Part shown: in pieces, positions 34,964-45,030 of the stretch
Layout of the letters: each line of letters starts with the position of its first letter
Position numbering within the stretch: position 1 is the first letter of the stretch
Assembly: GCA_046349615.1 (NCBI GenBank)
Contig: JAXMBZ010000002.1
Location: forward strand, 248,001 to 312,000
DNA: 64,000 nt
Source of the DNA: JADJNY01 sp046349615
Lineage (GTDB): Bacteria > Planctomycetota > UBA1135 > GCA-002686595
Direction: 5' to 3'
The notes under the pieces: generated by a model
Databases searched by the model: none
Told to the model about the DNA's origin: nothing
What the model saw: the letters and a program-made list of their open reading frames with translations, nothing else
Made by a program: the position numbers and the translations under genes

Positions 34964-34969
34964 TACGCT
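34964..34969 (+). promoter_or_regulatory. -10-like hexamer TACGCT before the sugar isomerase gene
   Basis: TACGCT ends 9 nt before ATG 34979, in the 41-nt gap after the DUF4143 gene. Confidence 0.4.
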
Positions 34970-34978
34970 GAGGCGACC

Positions 34979-36028
<1,050 letters not shown>

Positions 36029-36071
36029 GATCGGGAGCGAGCGAGGGAAGTCCCGCCTCGCACTCCCCGCG

Positions 36072-38129
36072 ATGCGCTCGCTCCACGCCCTCTTCTCCAA
36101 CCCGACGCCGGAAGCCGCGGCCCTCCTGCTCGACGCGTGCTCCCACGTGCCCGGGATCGTGTTCGCGATTTCGGCGCCGGGCCGAATCGTCTTCTCGGGC
36201 GGCAGCGACATCGCGAACCTTCCGTTCGATCCGCGGACGACGGTCGGGCTGGACTACCGCGACGTCCTCGCCGGGCACGACGTCGCGCTGCGCGACATCG
36301 CGCGCGGACTGCAAGGGGAGGAATTCGCGACGAAGACGGAGTTCCTCGGCCGCTACTTCGAGACGCGCTACAACCCCGTGCGCGACGGCGAGCGCGTCGT
36401 CGGCATGATCGGCATCGCGCACGACGTCACGAACCAGCGGCGCATCGAGCAGGAGCTCCAGACGACGCAGACGCTCTACCGGAGCCTCGTCGAGACGACG
36501 GACACGGGCTTCGTGATCCTCGACCGAGACGGGCTCGTCGTCGACGCGAACGACGAGTACCTGCGGATGACGGGCTACGAGTACCTCGAGGAGCTGCTCG
36601 GCCGCCGCGTCACGGAGTGGACGGCGCCGCACGACCTCGAGCGCAACGCGGAGGAGGTCGAGAAGTGCCTCCGCTTCGGGATCACGCGCAACCTGCGCGT
36701 CGACTACCTCGACCGCGAGGGACACATCGTGCCGATCGAGGTCAACGCGACGTACGTGTACGTCGACGGAGAGCCGCGCGTCCTCGCGATGTGCCGCGAC
36801 GTCAGCGAGCGTCTGCGGTCCGAGGCGGCCTTGCGCCGCACCGAGGCGCTCTCGACGTCCGTGCTCGAGGCGATCGCGGACCCGGCGGTCGTGCTCGACT
36901 CCACGGGGACGATCCTCGCCGTGAACGAGGGCTGGCGCGCGGTGATGCGCCGCTTCGAATTCGCGCGCACCGCGAACACCGGCCCCGGCGCCGACTACTT
37001 GGGGCTCTTCTCCGCCGCCACGGCGGAGGGCGTGCGCATCGCTCCGGAGTGCGCGCAGGGCCTGCTCGAGGTGCTCGCCGGGCGCAAGGACGAGCACACG
37101 ATGGAGCTCGGCATGGGCGCGGGCGCGGACGAGCGCTGGTACTTGAAGCGCGCGACGCGCCGCCGCGACGCCCCCGATACGATCGTCGTGATCCACGTCG
37201 ACGTGACCGAGCAGAAGCGCGCCGCGCTCGCGATCCAGCGCAGCGAGCGCGAGTTCCGCGCGCTCGTCGAGCTCTCCCCGGTCGGCGTGTTCCGCACCGA
37301 CGAGCAGGGCGACTGCGTGTACGTGAACGCGACGTGGTGCCGCTACGCGGGGATGACGCCCGAGCGCGCTCGCGGCCGCGGTTGGGCCGACGCGCTCCAT
37401 CCGGACGACCGAGTGCGCGTCTACGAGCACTGGTTGCGGGCCGTGCACGGCGGCGAGCCGTTCGAGCTCGACTATCGTTTCCGTGATCCGAAGGGCCGCG
37501 TGACGTGGCTGCACGGTCGCGCCGTGCTCCTGCGCGGGGAAGACGGGAGCATGCTCGGCGCCGTCGGCACCCTCGACGAGATCTCGAAGGCACGCGTCCC
37601 CGAGCTCGAGACGCGCTTCGGCGCCGACGCTCCGCCCGAGCCGCCGCCGCTCATCGAGCGCGACCGGCGCACGGGGCTCTCCGACGCGCGCACCTTGCTC
37701 GCGGAACTCGCGTTCCGGTCCGCGACGCGCGCGGAAGGGCGCCACGTCGCGCTCCTGCGCCTCGAAGTCGACGCGCGCACGCTTCCCTCCGAGCGCACCA
37801 CGCCCGCGGAGCGCGACGAGGTCGTCCGCGCGATCGCGCGCGTCGCCACGGGGCTCCTGCGCGGCGACGACCGCGTCGCGCAGCGCGGCGAACTCGGCTT
37901 CCTGATCGCGCTGTCGGGCGCGTCGCTCGCCGGCGCGCGCGCGTGCGCGGAGCGATTGCGCGGCGCGGTCGAACGCTCCGCGTGGCTCGGCACGCCGGTG
38001 ACCGTCAGCGTCGGCTTCGCGCACGGAGGCGACGCCGCGGCGGAGCTCGAGGCGCTCTGCGTCGAGGCCGACGAGCGTCTCGCCGCCGCCGTCCGCTCGG
38101 GCGGGAACCGCGTCGTCGGCCCGGGCTGA
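36072..38129 (+). CDS. Multi-PAS protein with degenerate GGDEF-like C-terminus
   Basis: 685 residues, no transmembrane segment. Four PAS-like units can be followed: about 15-130 (ending HDVTNQRRIE), 135-255 (LYRSLVETTDTGFVILDRDG), 265-385 (STSVLEAIADPAVVLDS) and 390-515 (FRALVELSPVGVFRTDEQG). The last 160 residues resemble a GGDEF fold: DRRTGLSDARTLLAEL at the start, VRAIARVATGLLRGDDRVAQ, then PVTVSVGFAHGG. The active-site loop that should read GGDEF reads RGELGF, so cyclic di-GMP synthesis is unlikely. It may bind a ligand or dimerise. No output domain is attached; it is probably a cytoplasmic sensor. Confidence 0.82.
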   Translation: MRSLHALFSNPTPEAAALLLDACSHVPGIVFAISAPGRIVFSGGSDIANLPFDPRTTVGLDYRDVLAGHDVALRDIARGLQGEEFATKTEFLGRYFETRYNPVRDGERVVGMIGIAHDVTNQRRIEQELQTTQTLYRSLVETTDTGFVILDRDGLVVDANDEYLRMTGYEYLEELLGRRVTEWTAPHDLERNAEEVEKCLRFGITRNLRVDYLDREGHIVPIEVNATYVYVDGEPRVLAMCRDVSERLRSEAALRRTEALSTSVLEAIADPAVVLDSTGTILAVNEGWRAVMRRFEFARTANTGPGADYLGLFSAATAEGVRIAPECAQGLLEVLAGRKDEHTMELGMGAGADERWYLKRATRRRDAPDTIVVIHVDVTEQKRAALAIQRSEREFRALVELSPVGVFRTDEQGDCVYVNATWCRYAGMTPERARGRGWADALHPDDRVRVYEHWLRAVHGGEPFELDYRFRDPKGRVTWLHGRAVLLRGEDGSMLGAVGTLDEISKARVPELETRFGADAPPEPPPLIERDRRTGLSDARTLLAELAFRSATRAEGRHVALLRLEVDARTLPSERTTPAERDEVVRAIARVATGLLRGDDRVAQRGELGFLIALSGASLAGARACAERLRGAVERSAWLGTPVTVSVGFAHGGDAAAELEALCVEADERLAAAVRSGGNRVVGPG

Positions 38130-38278
38130 TCGCGGCGCGGAGCGGCGCGCGCGGACTCGGCGCGTCCGACCGGGACGATCTCTCTGCGCGGGCTCGCCGC
38201 GGCGCGCGAGCGCGGGTACAAGGAGCGCGCGGTTCGCCGTCGAACCGCGTCCTCTCGGCCCTCTTCGAGCCCCCCCGC

Positions 38279-39583
38279 ATGAAGAACGAGTCCGCACCCG
38301 CTCTGTTGCCCCGCCTCTCGGTGATGATGTTCCTCGAGTACGCGATCTGGGGCGCCTGGCTCCCGATCCTGTTCCCGTTCCTCAAGGACTACCGCGGGTT
38401 CTCGAACAACGAGATCGGGACGATGTTCGCGGTCGGGGCGGTCGGCGCGATCGTCGCGCCCTTCATCGCGGGCCAGATCGCGGACCGCCTCTTCGCGACG
38501 CAGAAGTTCCTCGGGCTCCTGCACCTCGGCGGCGCGGTGCTCATGTGGCAGCTCGCGAGCATCGAGTCCTTCACGGGCTTCCTCGGCTTCTCGCTCGTGT
38601 ACTCGCTGCTCTACTGCCCGACGATGCCGCTGACGAACAGCCTCGCCTTCCATCACCTGCCCGACGGACAGCGGCAGTTCGGCAAGGTGCGATTGTGGGG
38701 GACGATCGGCTGGATCGCGGTCGGCATCGCGATGGGGCAGTGGCTGCTCCATCACTACACGCCGGCGGGCGCGGACGCCGCGGCGATCACCGCGGCGCAG
38801 AACGCGGGCCGCGCGGACGCGTTCAAGCTCTCCGCGATCCTCGGCGCGATCATGGGCGTCTACTGCTTCACGCTGCCCAACACGCCGCCGCAGATGGGCA
38901 AGAAGTCCGTCGCGATCGCGGAGGCGTTCGAGTCGGTCTCGCTCAACCCGCTGCGCACGCTCTTCCTGCTCACCGTGCCGATCGCGTGCATCCACCAGTT
39001 CTACTTCGTGCACACGGGCGGCTTCCTCAGCGCGTTCCAATCGAACGCAGCCGGCGCGATCAACGAGGTCTTCGGCGTCGGCGGCGGCGGCCTGATGACG
39101 ATCGGACAGATGTCCGAGATCGTCGTGCTCGCGCTCGTCCCGATCGCCGCGAAGCACGTGTCGCGCAAGTCGATCCTCGTCGTCGGCACGCTCGCCTACG
39201 CGCTGCGCATGGCCCTCTTCGCCTACGTGCACGAGCTCCCGTTCGACCCGATCCTCACCCTCGTCGCCGGCGTCGCCCTCCACGGCGTCTGCTTCGGCTG
39301 CTTCATCTTCCTCGCCTTCATGATCATCGACGAGGAAGCCCCGAAGGACGTCCGCGCGAGCGCCCAGAGCCTCTACAACCTCGTGATCGTCGGCATCGGC
39401 GTGATCGTCGGCAGCTACCTCTCCACCCAAGTCGCGACCTGGGCCCAACACGGGGCCGACAAGCTCGACTACGCGAACCCCGACCAAACCCGCTCGCTCT
39501 TCTCCGCCCCGATGTGGGCCTCCCTCGCCGTCCTCGTGCTCCTCCTCGCGTTCTACCCGAACAAGAAGCCGACGACCGCCTGA
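38279..39583 (+). CDS. MFS transporter, nucleoside:H+ symporter (NupG/XapB) type
   Basis: 434 residues, 12 predicted helices. The opening LPRLSVMMFLEYAIWGAWLP and the GFSNNEIGTMFAVGAVGAI segment match this family, as does GKVRLWGTIGWIAVG near helix 5. In planctomycetes such transporters commonly stand next to Gfo/Idh oxidoreductases and DUF1080 proteins, and a sugar or nucleoside substrate is plausible. From about 39230 the codon style changes to C-ending codons and the change continues into the next gene. Confidence 0.85.
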   Translation: MKNESAPALLPRLSVMMFLEYAIWGAWLPILFPFLKDYRGFSNNEIGTMFAVGAVGAIVAPFIAGQIADRLFATQKFLGLLHLGGAVLMWQLASIESFTGFLGFSLVYSLLYCPTMPLTNSLAFHHLPDGQRQFGKVRLWGTIGWIAVGIAMGQWLLHHYTPAGADAAAITAAQNAGRADAFKLSAILGAIMGVYCFTLPNTPPQMGKKSVAIAEAFESVSLNPLRTLFLLTVPIACIHQFYFVHTGGFLSAFQSNAAGAINEVFGVGGGGLMTIGQMSEIVVLALVPIAAKHVSRKSILVVGTLAYALRMALFAYVHELPFDPILTLVAGVALHGVCFGCFIFLAFMIIDEEAPKDVRASAQSLYNLVIVGIGVIVGSYLSTQVATWAQHGADKLDYANPDQTRSLFSAPMWASLAVLVLLLAFYPNKKPTTA

Positions 39584-39615
39584 CCCTCCCTCGCACCCTC
39601 TCTTTCTCCGCTTCT

Positions 39616-39633
39616 TCTCTCTCTCTCTCTCTC
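39616..39633. repeat. (CT)n microsatellite
   Basis: About nine CT units directly upstream of the long palindrome at 39642. The pyrimidine strand is the coding-sense strand of both flanking genes. Confidence 0.85.
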
Positions 39634-39641
39634 CCAATAGA

Positions 39642-39690
39642 ACTCCGCACTCGCTCGCGCCGGTTCCTCCGGCGCGAGCGAGTGCGGAGT
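39642..39690. terminator. Perfect 22-bp inverted repeat after the MFS gene
   Basis: Arms 39642-39663 and 39669-39690 are exact reverse complements (the left arm begins ACTCCGCACTCG) with a 5-nt loop TTCCT, 58 nt past the MFS stop. There is no T-tract after the stem. The length and perfection exceed what a normal intrinsic terminator needs. It may act as a terminator or RNA stabiliser, or be a recent inverted duplication. Confidence 0.55.
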
Positions 39691-39799
39691 CTGGGATGCG
39701 GAGCACCCACATGTGTTCCGTTGCGCCCCTTTCCCGGTTGCGCCCCACCCGCCCTTCGCGCTCCCGACCGACCCCGCCTCACGCCGCGCCCACGCCGCC

Positions 39800-40597
39800 A
39801 TGATCGAATCCCTCCTCCTCGCGCTCACCACGCTCCAATCCCCCCCGGTCAACCCGCGCGACCGCGACCCGTTCATCTTCCGCAGCGTCCTCGACCAACG
39901 CCCCCGCATCGTCACGCTCGCGCTCAACCACGAGATGTACCTCGCCTACGACGCCCAAACCTGCGGCCTCTACAAATGCTGGAAAGGCGGCGTCGACCTG
40001 AAAGGCGCCGTCTACACCACCGTCCACGGCGACCAACCGCTCTCGCACGGCCCCGCCTACGCGCTCGGCCTCGACGGCCCGGTGTGGGGCGCGGAGAAGA
40101 ACGGCCGCCCGCTCCAAGTGAAAACCACCTGGCGCGGCTACTTCCTCAAAGACGGCCGCGCGCACCTCCAATACGAAGTCACCCTCCCCGACGGCACCCG
40201 CATCTCGATCCAAGAAACCCCCGACTACTTCTCGAGCGAACAACTCCTCACCGACGACCAACTCGACGAACTCGCGCTCGTCCACGGCCTCCCGACGCTC
40301 TACCGCAGCTTCCAAATCGACGCCATCCCCGACGACGTCCTGCTCTACGTGCGCGTGCGCAGCGAAGGCGCGCACCTGATGCGCCGCGAGCTCTTCCCGC
40401 CGGGCGTCATCCGCAACGAGCGCATCCTCGAAGACGCGACGGTCCCCGCGTCGGACAAGAAGACCTTCGTCGGCGAGCTCGTCTTCTCGAAGGACTCGCT
40501 GCGCGCGAACCTCGTCTCCTTCCACGAGCCGCTCCCCGACGCCGCGCCCGCGAACGAGTCGAAGCCGAAGACCGCTCCCGCGAAGAAGGACCACTGA
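39800..40597 (+). CDS. Domain protein related to N-terminal modules of planctomycete cytochrome/dehydrogenase proteins
   Basis: 265 residues; ATG 39800 chosen, which gives MIESLLLALTTLQSPPVN, a weak signal-like N-terminus; ATG 39713 would add a 29-residue Pro-rich extension. Core segments: PRIVTLALNHEMYLAYDAQT, CGLYKCWKGGVDLKGAVYTT, VWGAEKNGRPLQVKTTWRGY. I have seen this pattern fused to secreted PA14/c-type cytochrome or sugar dehydrogenase proteins in planctomycetes; function unknown. It ends with a Lys/Pro tail and is 2 nt before the PA14/propeller gene, so the two are coupled. The first two-thirds uses CAA, GAA and AAA codons, unlike its neighbours. Confidence 0.7.
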   Translation: MIESLLLALTTLQSPPVNPRDRDPFIFRSVLDQRPRIVTLALNHEMYLAYDAQTCGLYKCWKGGVDLKGAVYTTVHGDQPLSHGPAYALGLDGPVWGAEKNGRPLQVKTTWRGYFLKDGRAHLQYEVTLPDGTRISIQETPDYFSSEQLLTDDQLDELALVHGLPTLYRSFQIDAIPDDVLLYVRVRSEGAHLMRRELFPPGVIRNERILEDATVPASDKKTFVGELVFSKDSLRANLVSFHEPLPDAAPANESKPKTAPAKKDH

Positions 40598-40599
40598 CC

Positions 40600-43242
40600 A
40601 TGCGCGCGCTGTCGTGCCTCCTCGTCCTCGCGTCGCTCGCGCCGTCCCTGCGCGCGCAAGAACCCGACCGCCCGCGCATGCCCGGTCTCTGGGCGCGCTT
40701 CTGGTTCGCGGGCAAGCCGATGGAGAAGCTCCCGGTGCTCGTCGCGAACCAGACGCCGAACGTCTCCGTCGTGCTCGACGTGCTCGACGTCGAGAGCGGC
40801 GAGAACGGAACCGCGCCCAAGTGCGGAGAGCTCACGAGCACCTTCGTCGCGCGCGTCGAGGGCTTCCTCGAGGTCCCCAAGGCGGGCAAATACGGCCTGC
40901 GCCTGACGAGCGACGACGGCTCGCGCCTCCAACTCGACGGGAAGACCGTGATCGACCACGACGGACTCCATCCGCCGGAGCCGAAGTCGACGGAGCTCGA
41001 GCTCGCCGCCGGCGTGCACCCGCTCCTCGTCGAGTTCTTCCAGACCTACGGCGGTTTCACGCTGAAGCTCGAGTGGAAGAAACCCGGCGCGAGCGCGTGG
41101 GAGGTCGTGCCGAAGAGCGCGCTCAGCTCGCACGAAGGCGAGATGCGCATCACGTCGCCCGGCGTGAAGAAGGTGCTCCTGCCGCTCGAGAAGGGCTCGC
41201 CCGGCGACGGACAACCGCTCGCGGGCGTGCACCCCGCGTACGACCTCTTCACGCTGCGGCCGGACGGCTTCGAGCCGCGCGTCGGCGGGCTCGCGTTCTC
41301 GGAGGACGGCAAGCTCCACGTGTCGACGTGGGATCCCGAAGGCTGCGTGTACGTCGTCGACGGCGCGCAGGGGAAAGACCGCGCGAAGCTCGCGGTGAAG
41401 AAGATCGCGTCGGGGCTCGCCGAGCCGCTCGGGCTCGCGTTCGTCGGCAAACGCCTCTTCGTGCTGCAGAAGCAGGAGCTCACGGAGCTCATCGACGAGG
41501 ACGGCGACGGCGTGATCGACCACTACGCGGCGATCTCGAGCGACTGGGGCGTCACCGCGAACTTTCACGAGTTCGCCTTCGGCCTCGTGTTCAAGGACGG
41601 GTGGTTCTACGCGAACCTCGCGACCGCGATCCAACCGGGCGGCCGCAGCACGCGCCCGCAGAACGAAGACCGCGGCAAGACGATCCGCATCCGACTCTCC
41701 GACGGCGCCGTCGAGACCGTCGCCACGGGCGAGCGGACGCCGAACGGCATCGGGCTCGGGCAGGACGGTGAGATCTTCTTCTGCGACAACCAAGGCGACT
41801 GGCTGCCGAGCTCGAAGCTCATCCACCTGAAGTCCGGCGCGTTCTACGGTTCGCGCAGCGTGCTGCTCGACGCGGCGAAGGACCTCGTCGTCACGCCGCC
41901 CGCGCTGTGGCTGCCGCAGAACGAGATCGGCAACTCGCCGAGCCAGCCCGCGCTGATCCCCGAGGGGAACGGGCCGTACTCCGGACAGATGTGCCACGGC
42001 GACGTGACGCACGGCGGGCTCAAGCGCGACGTGCTCGAGAAGGTCGACGGCGAATACCAAGGCGCCGTGTTCCGTTGGACGCAGGGGCTCGAAGCGGGCG
42101 TCAACCGCGTGATCGCGGGCCCCGACCACGCGCTCTACGTCGGCGGCATCGGCTCGACGGGCAACTGGGGCCAAGAGGGCAAGCACCGCTTCGGTTTGCA
42201 GCGGCTCTCGTTCGATGGGAACGTGCCGTTCGAGCCGCTCGCGCTCCGCGCGAAGAGCGACGGCTTCGAGCTCGAGTTCACCGAGCCGCTCGCGCTCGGC
42301 GCGGGTTGGGAGAGCGAGAACTACCTCGTGCAGCAGTGGCACTACGTGCCGACCGAGGAGTACGGCGGTCCGAAGGTCGGCGAGGAGACGCTGAAGGTCT
42401 CCGCGGTCGCGGTGTCGGACGATCGGCGCAAGGTCGACCTGTGGGTCGACGGCCTGAAGGAGGGGAGCGTCGTCTACCTCCGCCTCGTCGGCGGGCTCGT
42501 GTCCGAGAGCGGGCGCACGCCGTGGACGACGGAGGCGTGGTACACGCTCAACCGCGTGCCGAAGAACCAGGCGCGCGACCGCGCGCGCGCCGCGAAGGCG
42601 CCGAAGCCCGTGCAAAACGTGCTCACGGACGTCGAGCGCGCCGCGGGTTGGCGCCTGCTCTTCGACGGCGCGACGACGAAGGGTTGGCACGGCTTCAAGC
42701 AGAGCGCGATGCCCGCGGGGTGGAAGGTGCGCGACGGCGCGCTCGTGCGCGAGAGCGGCGGCGGCGACATCGTGACCGACGAGGAGTTCACGGACTTCGA
42801 GCTCGAGCTCGACTGGAAGATCGCCGAGGGCGCGAACAGCGGGATCCTCTTCCACGTGACGGAGGACCACGACTACGTCTGGCAGACCGGGCCGGAGATG
42901 CAGATCCTCGACAACGATCGGCACGGCGACGGACGGAACCCGCTGACGTCGGCGGGCTCGAACTACGCGCTCCACGCGCCGCCGACCGACGTGACGCGGC
43001 CGGTCGGGCTCTGGAATCACGCGCGCCTCGTCGTGAAGGGCGCGCACGTCGAGCACTGGCTCAACGGGAAGAAGCTCCTCGAGTACGAGCTTTGGAGCCC
43101 CGAGTGGAAAGCGCTCGTCGCCGCGAGCAAGTTCGCGTCGATGCCGGAGTACGGCCTCGCGAGGAAGGGCCGCATCGCGCTGCAGGACCACGGCGACCAC
43201 GTCGAGTTCCGAAACGTCAAGGTGCGCACGCCGGCGAGGTGA
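40600..43242 (+). CDS. Secreted PA14 + sugar-dehydrogenase-like propeller + DUF1080 (3-keto-glycoside hydrolase-like) protein
   Basis: 880 residues from ATG 40600, 2 nt after the previous stop. Signal peptide RALSCLLVLASLAPSLRA. PA14-like domain at about 25-170 (GKYGLRLTSDDGSRLQLDGK, then VEFFQTYGGFTLKLEWKK). A glucose/sorbosone dehydrogenase-like beta-propeller spans about 200-610 (ASGLAEPLGLAFVGKRLFVL, GERTPNGIGLGQDGEIFFCD). C-terminal DUF1080 concanavalin-like domain at about 680-880: WRLLFDGATTKGWHGFKQ, DFELELDWKIAEGANSGILF, ALQDHGDHVEFRNVKV. DUF1080 includes 3-keto-disaccharide hydrolases. With the oxidoreductase, isomerase and transporter nearby, it fits an oxidative route for glycosides. 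Substrate unknown. Confidence 0.85.
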   Translation: MRALSCLLVLASLAPSLRAQEPDRPRMPGLWARFWFAGKPMEKLPVLVANQTPNVSVVLDVLDVESGENGTAPKCGELTSTFVARVEGFLEVPKAGKYGLRLTSDDGSRLQLDGKTVIDHDGLHPPEPKSTELELAAGVHPLLVEFFQTYGGFTLKLEWKKPGASAWEVVPKSALSSHEGEMRITSPGVKKVLLPLEKGSPGDGQPLAGVHPAYDLFTLRPDGFEPRVGGLAFSEDGKLHVSTWDPEGCVYVVDGAQGKDRAKLAVKKIASGLAEPLGLAFVGKRLFVLQKQELTELIDEDGDGVIDHYAAISSDWGVTANFHEFAFGLVFKDGWFYANLATAIQPGGRSTRPQNEDRGKTIRIRLSDGAVETVATGERTPNGIGLGQDGEIFFCDNQGDWLPSSKLIHLKSGAFYGSRSVLLDAAKDLVVTPPALWLPQNEIGNSPSQPALIPEGNGPYSGQMCHGDVTHGGLKRDVLEKVDGEYQGAVFRWTQGLEAGVNRVIAGPDHALYVGGIGSTGNWGQEGKHRFGLQRLSFDGNVPFEPLALRAKSDGFELEFTEPLALGAGWESENYLVQQWHYVPTEEYGGPKVGEETLKVSAVAVSDDRRKVDLWVDGLKEGSVVYLRLVGGLVSESGRTPWTTEAWYTLNRVPKNQARDRARAAKAPKPVQNVLTDVERAAGWRLLFDGATTKGWHGFKQSAMPAGWKVRDGALVRESGGGDIVTDEEFTDFELELDWKIAEGANSGILFHVTEDHDYVWQTGPEMQILDNDRHGDGRNPLTSAGSNYALHAPPTDVTRPVGLWNHARLVVKGAHVEHWLNGKKLLEYELWSPEWKALVAASKFASMPEYGLARKGRIALQDHGDHVEFRNVKVRTPAR

Positions 43243-43261
43243 CGCGCGTCGCGCAGCCGTC

Positions 43262-43267
43262 TAGGAT
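43262..43267 (+). promoter_or_regulatory. -10-like hexamer TAGGAT before the RMD1-like gene
   Basis: TAGGAT ends 6 nt before GTG 43274; no Shine-Dalgarno. Confidence 0.45.
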
Positions 43268-43273
43268 CGGGGC

Positions 43274-44392
43274 GTGAGTAGCGCCCGGAACCCGGTGGTG
43301 AAGCGCGGCAAGGTGCACGTCCTCTTCGCGTACGACGTCGGCCTCTCGGTCGACCTCGCGCGCTCCAAGCAGCGGATCACCGACCTGACCGCGGTCGCGG
43401 AGATCAAGCACCGCGGCCATGCTCCGCGCTACTTCCAGTTCGACCCGCCGCCTCTGCGCGTCACGCAGAAGGTGAACTCGATCGCGATCGACGCGCACGC
43501 GACGAAGGCCGCGGTCGAGCTGCTCGTCTACGATTTCGGCGGCGTCTCCGTCGCCTACGAGATCCCGTTCGAGGGGCCGCTCGAGGACCTCGTGCACCTC
43601 TCGTGCGAGCTCGCGTCGAGCACCGCGCTCCGGGAGGACTCGCTCGAGCGCGTGCAGGCGCTCCTCGCCGTGATCGAGCCCGCGGTGAACAAGGTCGCGA
43701 TCGCGACGCTGACCGAGGACTACACGATCTTCCTGATCGAGGAGTTCCAGCGCGACGTCGACCCGAACGAGCTCGTCGCCCAGAACGCGGGCACGATCGC
43801 GCGCGTCCTGCGCTCGGAGAAGGACGAGCTCTCCGAGCAGGAGACGCAGGAAGCGGTCTCGAACCGCGTCTCGTTCGGCACGCGGGACGTCGCGGTGATC
43901 GACTGGAACGCGGCCTTGCTCTACGACCGCGAGAGCGAGGACACGCGCGCCGTGCTCGAGTTCGCGAACCTCCAGCTGCTCGAGCTGCGCTTCCTCGACG
44001 AGGAGCTCGATCGCGCGCTCGACCGCTCGTACGAGCTGATCGGGAAGCGCGGCGGCTTCGCGTCGCTGCGGTTCCCCGGCGAGACGCGCAAGGAGCTCGG
44101 GCGCGTCGCGCGGCTCCAGGTCGACAGCGCGATCCTGTTCGAGCGCGTGAACAACGCGCTCAAGCTGCTCGGCGACCAGTACCTCGCGCGCGTCTACCGC
44201 GCGGCGTCGCAGCGCTACCGCCTGCACGAGTGGAACACGACGCTGCTGCGCAAGCTCGAGACGATCGAGAACATCTACGACAAGGTGCACGACCAGTCGT
44301 CGGGGTTCCGGATGGAGCTCCTCGAGTGGATCATCGTCGTGTTGATCGCGGTCGAGCTCGTGCTGCCGTTCGTCGTCGGCAAGCACGGATGA
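43274..44392 (+). CDS. RMD1/DUF155-family membrane-anchored protein
   Basis: 372 residues, GTG start supported by the TAGGAT element. The body is a DUF155/RMD1 pattern, with YDFGGVSVAYEIPF early, DWNAALLYDRESEDTRAVLE in the middle, and a long helical coiled-coil-like region to residue 340 (LQLLELRFLDEELDRALDRS, RKLETIENIYDKVHDQ). A single C-terminal transmembrane helix (LEWIIVVLIAVELVLPFVVG) anchors it with the bulk in the cytoplasm. Eukaryotic relatives are mitochondrial and involved in division or translation, while bacterial ones are uncharacterised. Its stop is directly adjacent to the stop of the convergent lipoprotein gene. Confidence 0.8.
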   Translation: MSSARNPVVKRGKVHVLFAYDVGLSVDLARSKQRITDLTAVAEIKHRGHAPRYFQFDPPPLRVTQKVNSIAIDAHATKAAVELLVYDFGGVSVAYEIPFEGPLEDLVHLSCELASSTALREDSLERVQALLAVIEPAVNKVAIATLTEDYTIFLIEEFQRDVDPNELVAQNAGTIARVLRSEKDELSEQETQEAVSNRVSFGTRDVAVIDWNAALLYDRESEDTRAVLEFANLQLLELRFLDEELDRALDRSYELIGKRGGFASLRFPGETRKELGRVARLQVDSAILFERVNNALKLLGDQYLARVYRAASQRYRLHEWNTTLLRKLETIENIYDKVHDQSSGFRMELLEWIIVVLIAVELVLPFVVGKHG

Positions 44393-44896
44393 TCAGCGCG
44401 GCGTCGTCGGGCTTCCGCGCCCCGGGCGCGGGTGCGCGAGGAACTCCGCGATGCTCTCCGGACCGCGGTGCGAGTCGGCGAGCCAGTCGACCTGCCACTC
44501 GGTGAGGCGCGTCGAGCGGTCGTGGACGTAGCGGCCCGGCTCGGGCTCGTTGATCCACTCGCGCTGGCGCACGAGGACGAGCGGGCGCTCGGCGGAGGGC
44601 GTCGCGGACGAGAACGCAGCGGCGGCCTCGTAACTCGCGAACGCGTGATACGTGTCGCCGCCCTCGAGCTGGAGCCACACGCGGTACTCGAGCACGTCGT
44701 CCCAGAGGTAGCCGCCACCCGACTTGACGATCGTCGGGTACGTGCCGACGCGCTCGGGCTCGATCGCGAGCGGGTGAGCGCTCGTCGCGGGCACCGTGCG
44801 ATCCGCGGCCACGCAGTGATCGGAAAGCGCGTCCCGCTTGCACGCCGCGAGCGCGGCGAGGAGGGCGAACGCGAGCGGGCGGTTGCGCGTCGGCAT
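44393..44896 (-). CDS. Small predicted lipoprotein, function unknown
   Basis: 167 residues from ATG 44896. Type II signal peptide with lipobox-like LAALAAC, so Cys is the expected lipidated +1 residue. The mature protein has SGGGYLWDDVLEYRVWLQLE, YEAAAAFSSA and RQREWINEPEPGRYVH, with a Trp-rich C-terminal segment EWQVDWLADS. I do not recognise the family. It converges on the RMD1-like gene with no gap between stop codons, so the two 3' ends abut. Confidence 0.72.
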   Translation of the reverse strand: MPTRNRPLAFALLAALAACKRDALSDHCVAADRTVPATSAHPLAIEPERVGTYPTIVKSGGGYLWDDVLEYRVWLQLEGGDTYHAFASYEAAAAFSSATPSAERPLVLVRQREWINEPEPGRYVHDRSTRLTEWQVDWLADSHRGPESIAEFLAHPRPGRGSPTTPR

Positions 44897-45030
44897 GGCG
44901 TAGTTCGTGAGCGCGGCGTCGTACGCTCGTCGCGGGCAGGCTAGCACGCGCGGCCCGCGCCGCGCACCGCTGGAACGACGCGAGCGGGACCGACGGGCCC
45001 CGCTCGCTCGCGCAACGCACCGCTTCGGGC

